Below, in pieces: positions 35,234 through 44,808 of a DNA stretch of 64,000 nucleotides (position 1 is its first letter; every line of letters begins with the position of its first letter). The notes beneath the pieces were generated by a model. It was given only the letters and a program-made list of their open reading frames with translations, did no database searches and had not been told where the DNA came from. Both the position numbers and the translations under genes were made by a program. Origin of the DNA: Phycisphaerae bacterium (GTDB lineage: Bacteria > Planctomycetota > Phycisphaerae > UBA1845). Where the stretch lies: NCBI GenBank assembly GCA_029260235.1, contig JAJDDP010000102.1, positions 22,293 to 86,292 on the forward strand, in the 5' to 3' direction.

Positions 35234-36427
35234 TCACGCCGCAGCCAGAATGATACTACTATTGTATCCGCCGAACCCGGCTGAATTGTTGAGCACATAG
35301 CTGACTTTTTGAGCGCGGGGAGCACCTCTAAGAGCGTCGAGGCTGCACGGTTCGAGCACATCTTGAAGGTGCCAAGTCGGAATCAGAATCTGTTTTTCAA
35401 GGCTCAAGACACAGCAGGCCGCCTCCATGGCTGAGGCGGCACCCATGGTGTGGCCGGTCAGCGCTTTGATCGAGCTGAACGAGACGCCCCTGGGGAAGCA
35501 GTGCTCCAAAACCTTAACCTCGATAGCGTCATTGTGGGGTGTCCCTGTCCCGTGGGCACAGACATAATCGATGACGTCAGGCGATACGCCCGCTTCACGA
35601 ATCGCTTGCTCGGCCGCCCGCGTCAGGCCGTCGCCGTTGGGTTCGGGCCTGGTGGGGTGGTAGTTTTCGCAGGTCATCCCCCCGCCAATCACGCTGGCCC
35701 TGATTTTGGCTCCGCGTGCCCGGGCTGAGGATTCTCGCTCCAAGATGAAGAATGTCGCCCCTTCACCCACCCAGAGGCCGTCCCGCTGCTGATCGAATGG
35801 TCTGCATAACCCCGCCGCCATCACCCGAAGCCGCATGAATCCGATAAAGGCCAATCGGCTAAAACCATCCGCCCCGCCGGCGATGGCAACATCGCATTGG
35901 CCAGCCAACAACGCCCGCCGAGCAGCGATGACAGCCATGTTGCCGGCGGCACAAGCGCCGTACAAGTCCATGGCCAATCCACCGGCGCCGAGGGTGGTCT
36001 GAATGTTGCGGGCGATCGAACCCGGCTTGCCCGAGGCAATCCGCCGGGCATGTTCTTCGGTCAGCCAGTTTTCATCGACGTCATCGAGGCGTTCCTCGAT
36101 GAACTCGGTCTCACCCATGGTGGTCCCGACGGAGATGTCGGTTCGGCAACTCTGTAAGTCACTCCCGGTCAAACCGGCATTGGCCAGCGCTTGGCGAGCG
36201 GCCAATATCGACAACGCCGAAGCCCTACCGATGGGACGGCTTACACCTTCTATGTCGATGGGTTCGTTGATTTGGCAGGCTATTTTTCGGGAGAGATTGG
36301 CTGTGTCTAGGCAGGTGACGGGTGATGCGCCTGCCCTACCTTGGTAGAGGGCGTCCCAGAAGGCTTCTTCGTTGCAACCAACTGGGGATACAACACCGAG
36401 GCCCGTAATGACAACGTCGTCCGGCAT
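35234..36427 (-). CDS. Beta-ketoacyl-ACP synthase, FabF-type (first of pair)
   Basis: A 397-residue FabF-like condensing enzyme with Cys159 (LYGACAAGN), HGTGTPHNDAIE and LTGHTMGAASAMEA as catalytic blocks. It follows the ACP gene by 142 bases on the same strand. The two synthases and one ACP suggest a dedicated fatty-acid-like or polyketide-like product rather than primary lipid synthesis, which would usually come with fabD/fabG. Confidence 0.9.
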   Translation of the reverse strand: MPDDVVITGLGVVSPVGCNEEAFWDALYQGRAGASPVTCLDTANLSRKIACQINEPIDIEGVSRPIGRASALSILAARQALANAGLTGSDLQSCRTDISVGTTMGETEFIEERLDDVDENWLTEEHARRIASGKPGSIARNIQTTLGAGGLAMDLYGACAAGNMAVIAARRALLAGQCDVAIAGGADGFSRLAFIGFMRLRVMAAGLCRPFDQQRDGLWVGEGATFFILERESSARARGAKIRASVIGGGMTCENYHPTRPEPNGDGLTRAAEQAIREAGVSPDVIDYVCAHGTGTPHNDAIEVKVLEHCFPRGVSFSSIKALTGHTMGAASAMEAACCVLSLEKQILIPTWHLQDVLEPCSLDALRGAPRAQKVSYVLNNSAGFGGYNSSIILAAA

Positions 36428-36569
36428 GTTCGGTCTGCGCTCATCTCAACAAGTTCGCGATTTGCAATCCGCATTGATCTTACCGCCCCACCGTCGAATG
36501 GCCAAGCCCGGCGATCACTACTGCATTTGGGTCGTCGGCCTTCCAAAGGTTCAGGTATCCAGAAGGCGC

Positions 36570-36818
36570 CTAAGCAGCAGCTACTCGCTTGCTCATCATT
36601 TCCAGAATGTCGTTCAGGCAACCGACGCGCTTGATCACATCTTCTGGCAAATCCTGTTGAATGATGGATTCGATGGTGGCGATCAGATGAACTGAATCAA
36701 GCGAATCCAGACCCACGTCCGCCAGTGGCTTGGTTAGATCGATCTGATCGACATCAACCATGATGGCTTCAGATACCCATTCAAGGATTTCTGCTCTAGC
36801 TGCTTCAAGATCTACCAT
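36570..36818 (-). CDS. Acyl carrier protein
   Basis: An 82-residue helical protein with the phosphopantetheine site GLDSLDSV, Ser39 being the attachment residue. Its start overlaps the end of the DUF1702 gene by seven bases. It most likely carries the substrate for the two synthases downstream. The sequence is not the housekeeping AcpP type, consistent with a specialised role. Confidence 0.92.
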   Translation of the reverse strand: MVDLEAARAEILEWVSEAIMVDVDQIDLTKPLADVGLDSLDSVHLIATIESIIQQDLPEDVIKRVGCLNDILEMMSKRVAAA

Positions 36819-37900
36819 TTCCGGCCTCCTCTATCTTCTCTGCCTTCAGCCGGTCGGGCTTGCGCATCCTGCCGCACGCCGGCCATGGGGTATTCAATGT
36901 TCTCGGCCAGCCATTGGCTTACGTTGGCCCGCCACTGACAGTAGCCATCCTCAGTTTGCTGGGACCGAATTTGAAGTTCCACGCGGTCGCACTCGCGGAT
37001 GCTAGCCAGGATTGCTTCTTGGACCGGCTGATCCAATCCCGCAATGTCGGTCTCAAACTCGGCGAGACTGGCAATCATCCTCGCCTTGACCGCGAAGCAC
37101 ATGCCCAGATGGAACGACTCTCGCCATTCATCCGGTAGCGAAGCGCCCAACTCGCGGGCTACCTCAATCCGATCGGGATTGACAAACACTGAGGCCAATC
37201 CCAGTCCAGCTGCTGCATCCGCAGCGTGTTCGTTCAGGGATCGCACTCGCTGGATCATCAGATCCCTGCGGTCCATGAACAAGAAATAAAAAGCCCGGCC
37301 TAAGCCTTGATAGGCCGCCCGTCGGGCGTTTCCATCGAACCGGTCCAGCCTCTTGAGGCTGTTCGAGTCTGATAGGTATTCAAAAAACGCAACCTTGAAT
37401 CCGTACCCGTCATAGCAGAGGAATCGGTACAATGGATCCAAGCCAGACCACATCCGGGCGACCTTCTCTGGCGAATGCTTCCGCATTCCCGACCAGAAGC
37501 CCAGCCCCACATAGTACAAATACCGCATGCCGGGCGTGGTCCGAACTAGGCTGTTTTCAAAATCCGAGGCCCGAAATCGCATCAGCCGCCGCAGGGGAAA
37601 GCCCATGGCTGCCCCTTCATGGGCGAACGGCTGATACCTTACAGGTATAGAATCGCAAAAACGCCGCCAAGCTAACGCGGAAGGGCGAGAAATCATCGAA
37701 TTAAATCCGCCCGCGAAACTTTTTGTGACCATTTCGACCCGCTGGCGGCTTTCCGGCTCTGTAACCTGAAACCCCAGCCGTTCGATCGTCATGCTGCTAC
37801 GACGCACCCGAAACGGATAAAAGACGACCCGCCACCAGCCGGTCACCAGAGCAACCGCCACAAGGCCAACAGTCAGACTGGCCACCAAAACCACTTGCAT
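36812..37900 (-). CDS. DUF1702 family protein (enediyne-cluster-associated type)
   Basis: A membrane-anchored N-terminus (helix about 3-25) precedes a DUF1702 domain: PFAHEGAAMGFPL, YLYYVGLGFWSGMR and DPLYRFLCYDGYGFKVAFF are its conserved blocks, and GLGRAFYFLF another. DUF1702 is known chiefly from enediyne polyketide clusters of actinobacteria, with unknown function. Here it heads an ACP-KAS-KAS series with no PKS, thioesterase or tailoring gene, so enediyne production is not implied. Confidence 0.82.
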   Translation of the reverse strand: MQVVLVASLTVGLVAVALVTGWWRVVFYPFRVRRSSMTIERLGFQVTEPESRQRVEMVTKSFAGGFNSMISRPSALAWRRFCDSIPVRYQPFAHEGAAMGFPLRRLMRFRASDFENSLVRTTPGMRYLYYVGLGFWSGMRKHSPEKVARMWSGLDPLYRFLCYDGYGFKVAFFEYLSDSNSLKRLDRFDGNARRAAYQGLGRAFYFLFMDRRDLMIQRVRSLNEHAADAAAGLGLASVFVNPDRIEVARELGASLPDEWRESFHLGMCFAVKARMIASLAEFETDIAGLDQPVQEAILASIRECDRVELQIRSQQTEDGYCQWRANVSQWLAENIEYPMAGVRQDAQARPAEGREDRGGRKW

Positions 37901-38229
37901 CTGCCTAAATCACCCCGATGCCCAACAGTCGATTCTGCCTACTCCTTGAATCGAAGGAAGTGGTTGACTACCAACGGTCTAATTGGCGAATCTTCGACGA
38001 AGTCGCCCACAAGCGGCCTCGCCCATTATACATCCGCCGCTCGCTCAATCCAAAAGAAAGCCAGAATCCGACCCATAGACGGCCTAGCCCCATAATTGGG
38101 CACAGCAAGCGACTTGCCAAGGGCCAACCAAGCCCCAAAAAGGCCAGGGATAAGCCATCCCTGGCCTTGAGGCACTGATTCAAGCTTCACTGCAGGGCGG
38201 GAACCGCAACGACCAGTCCCTCCGGATGC
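37901..38229. other. Intergenic region, 329 bases, with one strong terminator
   Basis: This spacer holds the terminator described separately and no gene. The promoter of the DUF1702-ACP-KAS operon is expected at its left end (about 37901-37990), but no clear -10/-35 could be fixed. Confidence 0.5.
38140..38168 (-). terminator. Intrinsic terminator (12-bp perfect stem)
   Basis: AAGGCCAGGGAT (38140-38151) and ATCCCTGGCCTT (38157-38168) form a perfect stem with loop AAGCC. On the minus strand a TTTT run follows immediately, so it terminates the gene ending at 38230. Confidence 0.85.
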
Positions 38230-39039
38230 TTAGGCGACTGATGTCACCTGGCGACGTCGAATCACCCAAACACCAGCGGCCAAGAGCACTGCTGTGAGAC
38301 CGATAACTCCCCACTCAGAGAGCGTCGGAATGGGATCTGGCCCTGGGAGGCCCATCGTCAAGGTAGCCTGGGTTGAACCAGCCATGCCACTCAGAACGCT
38401 GCCGGGCGCGCCGACGAAATCGATCTGATAGGTGATGTCGAAGAAGCTATCAACAACGAAAGCGGTTCCCGGAGCACCTTCCCGTGTCAACGTCGTATGA
38501 CCGGGGCTGGGCAAGCCGAATGCGCTACCGGCTGTGATAGTCAGCGAATCGAAATCAGGATCACCAAAGATTGCCCCCTGGAGACTGACCATCTCTGTGT
38601 CGAAGTCCTGGACTGGGTCGCCCGCAGTACGAGGACCTGAGTGTACTTCGCACTGCGCAGGCACGCTGATGAGGCGACTAAACCCGGCCAGATCGCCGGT
38701 ACCTGTTATGGTGAACTGTAGCGTTGAATCGAAGGTCTCGATTTCGCCGCCTAAATTCCCGCCCGGCGTATTGCAGAACTCCTGCGGCAGTGGTGGGCCT
38801 CCGCCCTGTTCGTGGCAGATGAAGTCCAAGTGGATGGGGGCCAATTCAATGGTGGTATTGGGTGGCAGACCATCGATGATCATGTGGACTTCGTCCGGGC
38901 TGAGGTAGTCACATCCAGCCGGCGGTAAGGTGACTGTGCCAGTTCCCGGATCGGCGACAACACAAGGATCCTGGGCGGCTGCCCACGCCGGCAACATGAG
39001 GACAACCAGTGCGGCCACTGCACTTCGTTTGAGAATCAT
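38230..39039 (-). CDS. IPTL-CTERM secreted protein, copy A of tandem pair
   Basis: A signal peptide (about 1-22) is followed by a Cys-containing beta-rich domain (GCDYLSPDEVHMIIDGLPP, IELAPIHLDFIC, FDSTLQFTITGTGDLAGF, GHTTLTREG) and an IPTL-CTERM end (PIPTLSEWGVIGL, helix, RRRQ). The protein is close to identical, over most of its length, to the next gene. GCATAAAAGGGGAG precedes the ATG. Probably envelope-displayed; function unknown. Confidence 0.85.
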   Translation of the reverse strand: MILKRSAVAALVVLMLPAWAAAQDPCVVADPGTGTVTLPPAGCDYLSPDEVHMIIDGLPPNTTIELAPIHLDFICHEQGGGPPLPQEFCNTPGGNLGGEIETFDSTLQFTITGTGDLAGFSRLISVPAQCEVHSGPRTAGDPVQDFDTEMVSLQGAIFGDPDFDSLTITAGSAFGLPSPGHTTLTREGAPGTAFVVDSFFDITYQIDFVGAPGSVLSGMAGSTQATLTMGLPGPDPIPTLSEWGVIGLTAVLLAAGVWVIRRRQVTSVA

Positions 39040-39188
39040 AAACTACTCCCCTTTTATGCTATGGTGTTGGTGTGCACTTCTTTCAATCCGTCAACGCAAC
39101 GATGGACATCTTTCGCCCTGCCGTAGCGCAAGGCTAGCTTCCAACTTCATTGTATGGGTCGAGGCAATACGCCCGCCATCCGGTTGGT

Positions 39189-39995
39189 TCATGCAGTCGC
39201 GGTCACCACTTGCCGACGTCGGATTACCCAAACGCCAGCGCCCAACAACACTGCTGTGAGACCGATAACTCCCCACTCAGAGAGCGTCGGAATGGGATCT
39301 GGCCCAGGCAGGCCCATCGTCAACGTAGCCTGGGTTGAACCAGCCATGCCGCTCAGAATGCTGCCGGGCGCGCCGACGAAATCGATCTGATAGGTGATGT
39401 CGAAGAAGCTATCAACAACGAAAGCAGTTCCCGGGCCACCTTCCCGTGTCAACGTGGTATGACCGGGGCTGGGTAAGCCGAATGCGCTACCGGCTGTGAT
39501 AGTCAGCGAATCGAAATCAGGATCACCAAAGATTGCCCCCTGGAGACTGACCATCTCTGTGTCGAAGTCCTGAACTGGGTCGCCCGCATTACGAGGGCCT
39601 GAGTGGACTTCGCACTGTGCCTGAACGTTGATAACGCGGTTGAATCCAGCCAGATCGCCCGTGCCAGTGAGGGTGAACTGCAGCGTCGAATCAAAGGTCT
39701 CGATTTCTCCGCCAAGCGAACCACCGTTCGTATTGCAGTCCTCTTGCGGCGCAGGTGCACCTTGTGCCCGGCAGATGAATTCCGTGTGGATGGGGGCCAA
39801 TTCAATGGTGGTGTTGGGTGGCAGACCATCGATGATCATGTGGACTTCGTCCGGGCTGAGGTAGTCACATCCAGCCGGCGGTAAGGTGACCGTGCCAGTT
39901 CCCGGGTCGGCGACCACGCAAGGATCTTGCGCAGCAACCCATGTGGGCAAGATCAAAGTGGCCAGAGCAATTGTTGCAGTTCGTTGGAAAATCAT
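39189..39995 (-). CDS. IPTL-CTERM secreted protein, copy B of tandem pair
   Basis: Same architecture as the neighbouring copy: signal peptide, a domain with GCDYLSPDEVHMIIDGLPP, a long beta-rich part, and PIPTLSEWGVIGL ending in RRRQVVTATA. The start ATG 39995 has AAAGGGGAA upstream. Differences cluster in the segment after IELAPIH (FICRAQGAPAPQ here, FICHEQGGGPPLPQ there), which may be a variable surface loop. The copies start 956 bases apart and end 959 bases apart, pointing to a recent tandem duplication. Confidence 0.85.
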   Translation of the reverse strand: MIFQRTATIALATLILPTWVAAQDPCVVADPGTGTVTLPPAGCDYLSPDEVHMIIDGLPPNTTIELAPIHTEFICRAQGAPAPQEDCNTNGGSLGGEIETFDSTLQFTLTGTGDLAGFNRVINVQAQCEVHSGPRNAGDPVQDFDTEMVSLQGAIFGDPDFDSLTITAGSAFGLPSPGHTTLTREGGPGTAFVVDSFFDITYQIDFVGAPGSILSGMAGSTQATLTMGLPGPDPIPTLSEWGVIGLTAVLLGAGVWVIRRRQVVTATA

Positions 39996-40422
39996 GGATC
40001 TGTTCCCCTTTCGATTCGTACTGTTTGGGTTCATTTATTCTCTATCCGGCTTCGGATCGTAGATTCTGCACGCCGAGCCAGACCTGAAGGAGCACTTTAG
40101 CAAAAACAACAGCCCGGCACCGTCAATCGGCGTCGCACGGACGGGGCTGAATATGAGGGTAGACGTGCCCGTCGGATCAAGACTTGAGGCTGGTCCGGCA
40201 GACGCACTGCCCAACCAAGCTACTGGTATCCAGGGTATCGATCCGGCACAACCGCAGCCCGCGTGACTCCACTGTACAGATTTGTCTGACAAATCTCAAC
40301 CCAAAACTGCCGACTATTCCGCTCCGAGCTTGCAGTTCAACTAGCAGTTTAGGGCCGGCACACCAGGTCGGCAAGCAAGCACCTATAACAAAGCGAATCG
40401 CAGACCTGGGTTGTCTCACGAC
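39996..40422. other. Intergenic region, 427 bases, promoter region of the RND gene
   Basis: Divergent spacer holding the promoters of copy B (minus) and the RND exporter (plus). No RNA gene seen. A 19-bp palindrome lies within it (listed separately). Confidence 0.5.
40278..40296. promoter_or_regulatory. Perfect 19-bp palindrome, possible operator of the RND exporter gene
   Basis: AGATTTGTC-T-GACAAATCT is a 9-1-9 inverted repeat 127 bases before the RND gene start. The single-base centre suits a dimeric repressor (for instance TetR-like) better than a hairpin. No regulator gene is adjacent, so this is tentative. Confidence 0.5.
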
Positions 40423-43221
40423 ATGCCCTCCACTACGATTCCTCCGACACGGTTGGCCATACACAGCTGTTGGGAGAGTTCCACCCCGGTGGGTTTTCTA
40501 TACCGTCATTCGATCAACCATCCCTGGGGCGTGATGCTGGTTGCAACGCTACTCGTCCTAGCTGTTGCGCCGGGCGTAGCACAGCTCACGCTGAGGACTG
40601 ATGGACACGCCCTGATCCCCACCGAGGCGGCAGAGATTCGGCTAGATGCCTCGATTCGCCAGGAATTCGGCACAAACGACGTTCTGGTCGTCCTCATCCG
40701 CACCAAACACATCGATGGGCTGTTCAATCCTCAAACGGTTGAACTGGTCCAAAATCTAAGCCGCAAGATCGCCAACAAGCTGGATCTTGGCCCGGCCAAC
40801 ATCTCTAGCTTGGAAACAGAGCACACAGACCGGGTTCGCACCGGCTCATTAAAGTTCCGCGGGTTTCTGGAACCGCTGCCCCAATCCCTAGAAGAACTTG
40901 AACGGCTGCGCGGTGACCTGGCAGCCATACAACTGTTCAACGGAACGCTAGTTTCGGCGGACGGCCAAGGCACGTCGATCCTGGTGGGTGTTCCCGAAGG
41001 CATTGATCGAGTTGCTTTCTTCTCGTCAATTCGGGACATCATCTCAGAGACGGACGTCGGCGCTGACTCCGTGCGGCTCATTGGCGCTCCTGTAGCCGAG
41101 GCTTTGCTGGGTACACACATCCTTGAGGATCTGGGCGTGCCAGCCGGGCTGCTGGGCTACCAGACGATGACTCCTCCTGGCGAGGACCGCTGGACGCTGC
41201 CCGTTTCAACCTACGAGTTCAAACTTTTCATCGCCAGGAATTTTGGCTTGGTCCCCGTAGCCATCGCGGTGATGGTGATGGTGTTTCTGATTGCTTTTCG
41301 ATCACTGCCTGCCGCGATGTTACCCCTGGCTGAGGTCGGGGCTTGCTTGGCGTTCGTGTTCGGCCTCATGGGTTGGGTGGGCGTGCCCATCTATCTGACT
41401 GTGGCTGTGCTGCCGATCATCCTGACCGCCATTGGGGTCGCTGACGAGATTCACATTTTCAGCCGGTATGCTGAGGAGCTTCGAACAGGGCGGTGGGACG
41501 ACCACCGCCAAGCGGTGCTCACCTCCATGGAGGAGATGTGGAAGCCGGTGGTCAAGACATCGGTGACTACGTCTGTCGGGTTTTGCTCGTTTCTGCTCTC
41601 GCCCATTGAAGCTGTCCGCATGTTTGGATTGTTCGCGGTTGTGGGCATTCTCTTCTGCATGTTCTGGTCGCTGACAGTAATACCAGCCTTGCTGGCAGTG
41701 TGCCCGCCCAAATGGCTCGTGCCAGCCAAGAGAATTGGGCGGGGAACCGATCCAGCAGCGAGGGCATCATTCTTCGGGCGATTGGGGAGCGGCGTTATCC
41801 GAGTTCGTTATCTCGTTGGTGCCGCTGCACTGGGGATTGGCGTCTTTGCCTGGTTCGGGGCGGAGCGCGTCTTCGTGCAGGATAGCTGGATTGACGGCTT
41901 TGCCCCTGAGACCGACTTCTTCCAGGCCAGCATGCTGTTCAATAAAGAGTTTCTTGGATCCCACATTCTGCTGGTCGAAGCCGACGCAGACAAGGGCACC
42001 GTCAGCGGGCAAATCGATTCTGAGGCAGTGACTCTTCGCGGAATTGAGATACCCCGGTCAGGTATCGATGATCCTGGGGCACTAGTTGGCCGAAGCGTTT
42101 ATGTCTGGCGGACGAATCAGTCACGAGGCAATGTTTCCGGCAAGGATATGGCCCATTTCCGCAATGAGTGGACTGCCCCTATCGAGTCGGTCGAACTTGT
42201 CGGCGACCGCATCACCATTTTGACGCAGCGGCGCAAGGGCAGTCCTGAATTCGCGCTGCGCCTAGCCGACGGCATCCCAGTCTCTTACGAGATCGCAGCT
42301 CTACCCTTCCTTGATCCGCTAATCCTTGCCGCAATTGATGCACTCGAAACGTTCATCGAAGCGCAAACTGACAAGATGGTTGGTGGTGTGATCGGCCCAG
42401 CCAATCTCTTAAAGACCACGCACTTCATGGTGATGGCCCGCAAGGAAGGATCGCGGCGGCTCCCCGACACGAGGGAACGCACCGATATGACCTGGAACCG
42501 CTATCAACATGTCCGAGGCAAGCCTCGGCTGCACCAGGCAGTCAATGCGGCGTTTACCAAGGGGCTAATCACCGTCTATATGACCAATGCCAACTTCGTG
42601 GACGTCGGTGCCCTGATGCAGTCCATCCGTGAGTATGAAGCTGAGCACCTCAAGCCTCTAGGTATTCGCCTAGCCTTCGCAGGTGATGTAGCTGTTAGCC
42701 AGACATTGATCGAAGCCATCGTCGATACGCAGGTCAGGTCGCTGCTGCTTTCGTTGGCTGGCATTGTCGCATTGACTGCTTTGCTGGGCCGATCACTTCG
42801 CTGGGGATTTTTGAGCGTTCTGCCATGCGCGCTGGCTGTCCTGATCAATTTCGCCATGATGGGCTACTGGGGTATGCCGCTGGGGGTTGCTACATCCATG
42901 TTCGCTGGGATGACGCTAGGCATCGGCGTGGATTACGCGATTCATTTGTTGGAAAGATTCCGACTTGACCGCAGTGCCGGCATGGACCCCGATCAAGCCA
43001 TCATCTCTGCCATGAAATTTACCGGCCCCCCGATATTGATCGATGCCCTTGGGGTAGCCTTGGGCTTCGGTGTGATGACACTCTCCCAAGTGCCAGCCAA
43101 CGCCAGGCTAGGCGCCCTGCTCATCTTGAGCATCATCGGTTGCTGCGCTACCTCGTTGCTGGTGTTACCGGCGATCTTGCGCATGATTGCGCCTCGGACA
43201 GTCAAGAGCACTGCTCGCTGA
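40423..43221 (+). CDS. RND/MMPL-type exporter
   Basis: A 932-residue polytopic protein with the RND two-fold layout: one membrane helix, a large periplasmic loop, five helices (IARNFGLVPVAIAVMVMVF onward), then a second helix, loop and five helices (GVATSMFAGMTLGIGVDYAIHLLERF near residue 830). GVADEIHIF and GIGVDYAIH are the charged TM4-type motifs of both halves. It resembles predicted RND exporters of lipid-type or hopanoid-type substrates rather than tripartite drug pumps, because no adaptor gene is adjacent. Start by ATG 40423; TTG 40411 also possible. Confidence 0.88.
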   Translation: MPSTTIPPTRLAIHSCWESSTPVGFLYRHSINHPWGVMLVATLLVLAVAPGVAQLTLRTDGHALIPTEAAEIRLDASIRQEFGTNDVLVVLIRTKHIDGLFNPQTVELVQNLSRKIANKLDLGPANISSLETEHTDRVRTGSLKFRGFLEPLPQSLEELERLRGDLAAIQLFNGTLVSADGQGTSILVGVPEGIDRVAFFSSIRDIISETDVGADSVRLIGAPVAEALLGTHILEDLGVPAGLLGYQTMTPPGEDRWTLPVSTYEFKLFIARNFGLVPVAIAVMVMVFLIAFRSLPAAMLPLAEVGACLAFVFGLMGWVGVPIYLTVAVLPIILTAIGVADEIHIFSRYAEELRTGRWDDHRQAVLTSMEEMWKPVVKTSVTTSVGFCSFLLSPIEAVRMFGLFAVVGILFCMFWSLTVIPALLAVCPPKWLVPAKRIGRGTDPAARASFFGRLGSGVIRVRYLVGAAALGIGVFAWFGAERVFVQDSWIDGFAPETDFFQASMLFNKEFLGSHILLVEADADKGTVSGQIDSEAVTLRGIEIPRSGIDDPGALVGRSVYVWRTNQSRGNVSGKDMAHFRNEWTAPIESVELVGDRITILTQRRKGSPEFALRLADGIPVSYEIAALPFLDPLILAAIDALETFIEAQTDKMVGGVIGPANLLKTTHFMVMARKEGSRRLPDTRERTDMTWNRYQHVRGKPRLHQAVNAAFTKGLITVYMTNANFVDVGALMQSIREYEAEHLKPLGIRLAFAGDVAVSQTLIEAIVDTQVRSLLLSLAGIVALTALLGRSLRWGFLSVLPCALAVLINFAMMGYWGMPLGVATSMFAGMTLGIGVDYAIHLLERFRLDRSAGMDPDQAIISAMKFTGPPILIDALGVALGFGVMTLSQVPANARLGALLILSIIGCCATSLLVLPAILRMIAPRTVKSTAR

Positions 43222-43394
43222 GTAGCGGCACTTGCCAACGCGCGTGAGATAATGCCATAGGCCGTGCGACACTCGACTTCTGTTCGATGTTCGCTTGACT
43301 CCTGCGTGGATGCAGAATCAAGTTTGAGCCGCTATGATGCCGCCTCGTTGGTCTACCGAGAGCACTACTGGTTCCGCTTCGGCCCGGGTTCGCC

Positions 43395-44639
43395 ATGAAA
43401 GCAGTGATATTTGACGCCAATCCATTCCGTTGGGTGGCGTGCTGGGCATTGGGGCGATTCGGGCCTGGGGTCTTCTTGTCTCGACTATCCGGTCTGGGGC
43501 TGAGAGAGATTCCAATCCCCAAGCTGCCGGGCCCTGATTGGGTAAGGCTCAAGACCCGGCTGGGCGGCATCTGCGGGACCGATTTGGGCGTCATTTTGCA
43601 CAAAGGGCACCCAGCCAATATTCTGCGGTCGTTCACTAGCTTCCCGCTCATTCTTGGACACGAAAACGTAGCTGCCATCGATGAGGTAGGGGCGAACGTC
43701 ACCGGCTGGAAAATGGGGCAACGCGTCTGCGTCGAGCCTTCCCTCTCTTGTGCTGTACGCGGCGTCGATCCGATTTGCCCTCAATGCGAGCGAGGTTTGT
43801 TCTCCCTCTGCGCGAGCTTTCGTGAAGGTTCTTTGCCGCGCGGGACCATGCTGGGGTTGAATAATTTCACTTCGGGCAGTTGGGCACCATATTTCATTGC
43901 CCACCAATCGCAGCTGCAGGCTGTGCCCGACGACATCGCCGATGAAGAAGCGGTCTTGGTAGACCCCCTGGCTTGTTCGCTTCATGGCGTCTTGCGGCAT
44001 ACGCCCGGCGAAGATGATCGCGTGTTGGTCCAAGGCGCGGGCATCATAGGTCTCGGCGTAGTAGCCGCGCTGCGGGCGTTGGGAGTCAGCTGCCATATCA
44101 CGGCATTGGTGCGGAATCCACTTCAGGAAGAACGCATGCGCGCCTTCGGTGCAGATGGAGTGATCATCTCACCAAGAACCGATAAGCGGGCTGACCGGTT
44201 CGATAGAATCGCAGAGGAGTCGGGAGGCCAACGGATCAAAGCCCTGTTCGGTAACCAAATGCTGGTGGGTGGATACGATGTGGTGTACGACTGCGTGGGC
44301 ACGGGGGAAACGTTGTCCGACGCGATGAAATTCACCCGCCCCCGGGGCACGATGGTCGCCATGGGCACAACGCAGATTTGCCTTGTCGATACGTCCCCGC
44401 TCTGGTTCAGCGAGTTGAATCTCGTGGGTGTCTACGGCCGTCAAATCGAAACAGTACCCGGCGAGTCGCCCCGACACACCTACGGATTGGTAATGGATCT
44501 GATGAGAAAGGGGCATCTCAAGACCGAAGGCTTGCTGACCCATACTTTCGCGACACGCGATTACAAGAAGGCGCTGGACACCCTCATCGGGAGCAGTCGC
44601 GGACAGGCCATCAAGGTGGCGTTCCATCATCCAGAATGA
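43395..44639 (+). CDS. Zinc-dependent MDR-type alcohol dehydrogenase
   Basis: GGIC60GTD, GHENVAAIDEVG and VDPLACSLHGVL are catalytic-zinc motifs; a CPQCERGLFSLC segment supplies structural-zinc cysteines. The nucleotide fold begins VLVQGAGIIGLGVVAAL. It is somewhat longer than typical (414 residues) because of N-terminal and zinc-loop insertions. Substrate unknown. It starts 173 bases after the RND gene and may be read independently. Confidence 0.9.
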   Translation: MKAVIFDANPFRWVACWALGRFGPGVFLSRLSGLGLREIPIPKLPGPDWVRLKTRLGGICGTDLGVILHKGHPANILRSFTSFPLILGHENVAAIDEVGANVTGWKMGQRVCVEPSLSCAVRGVDPICPQCERGLFSLCASFREGSLPRGTMLGLNNFTSGSWAPYFIAHQSQLQAVPDDIADEEAVLVDPLACSLHGVLRHTPGEDDRVLVQGAGIIGLGVVAALRALGVSCHITALVRNPLQEERMRAFGADGVIISPRTDKRADRFDRIAEESGGQRIKALFGNQMLVGGYDVVYDCVGTGETLSDAMKFTRPRGTMVAMGTTQICLVDTSPLWFSELNLVGVYGRQIETVPGESPRHTYGLVMDLMRKGHLKTEGLLTHTFATRDYKKALDTLIGSSRGQAIKVAFHHPE

Positions 44640-44808
44640 ACGAGCAGCGGGCAGTCTTAGGTCCTTCCCCGATGATGGCTACCCTGCCAGCCCCCAGCCA
44701 TGAAGGAAATCAGCGATTGGCTTGACTCTCTCTGATGTTTGGTATATGTTAGGTATGGTTGGCCCCGCAGTGCTTTGGCCAACCCGCCCCACCAGCAGAG
44801 GAGAAGCT

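Larger units (their letters stand above)
38230..39995 (-). repeat. Tandem gene duplication of IPTL-CTERM genes
   Basis: Two head-to-tail gene copies with long identical nucleotide stretches (for example about 38299-38339 versus 39258-39298 and the 5' ends of both). Coding regions match more closely than the 149-base spacer. Low divergence implies recent or gene-converted duplication. Confidence 0.85.
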
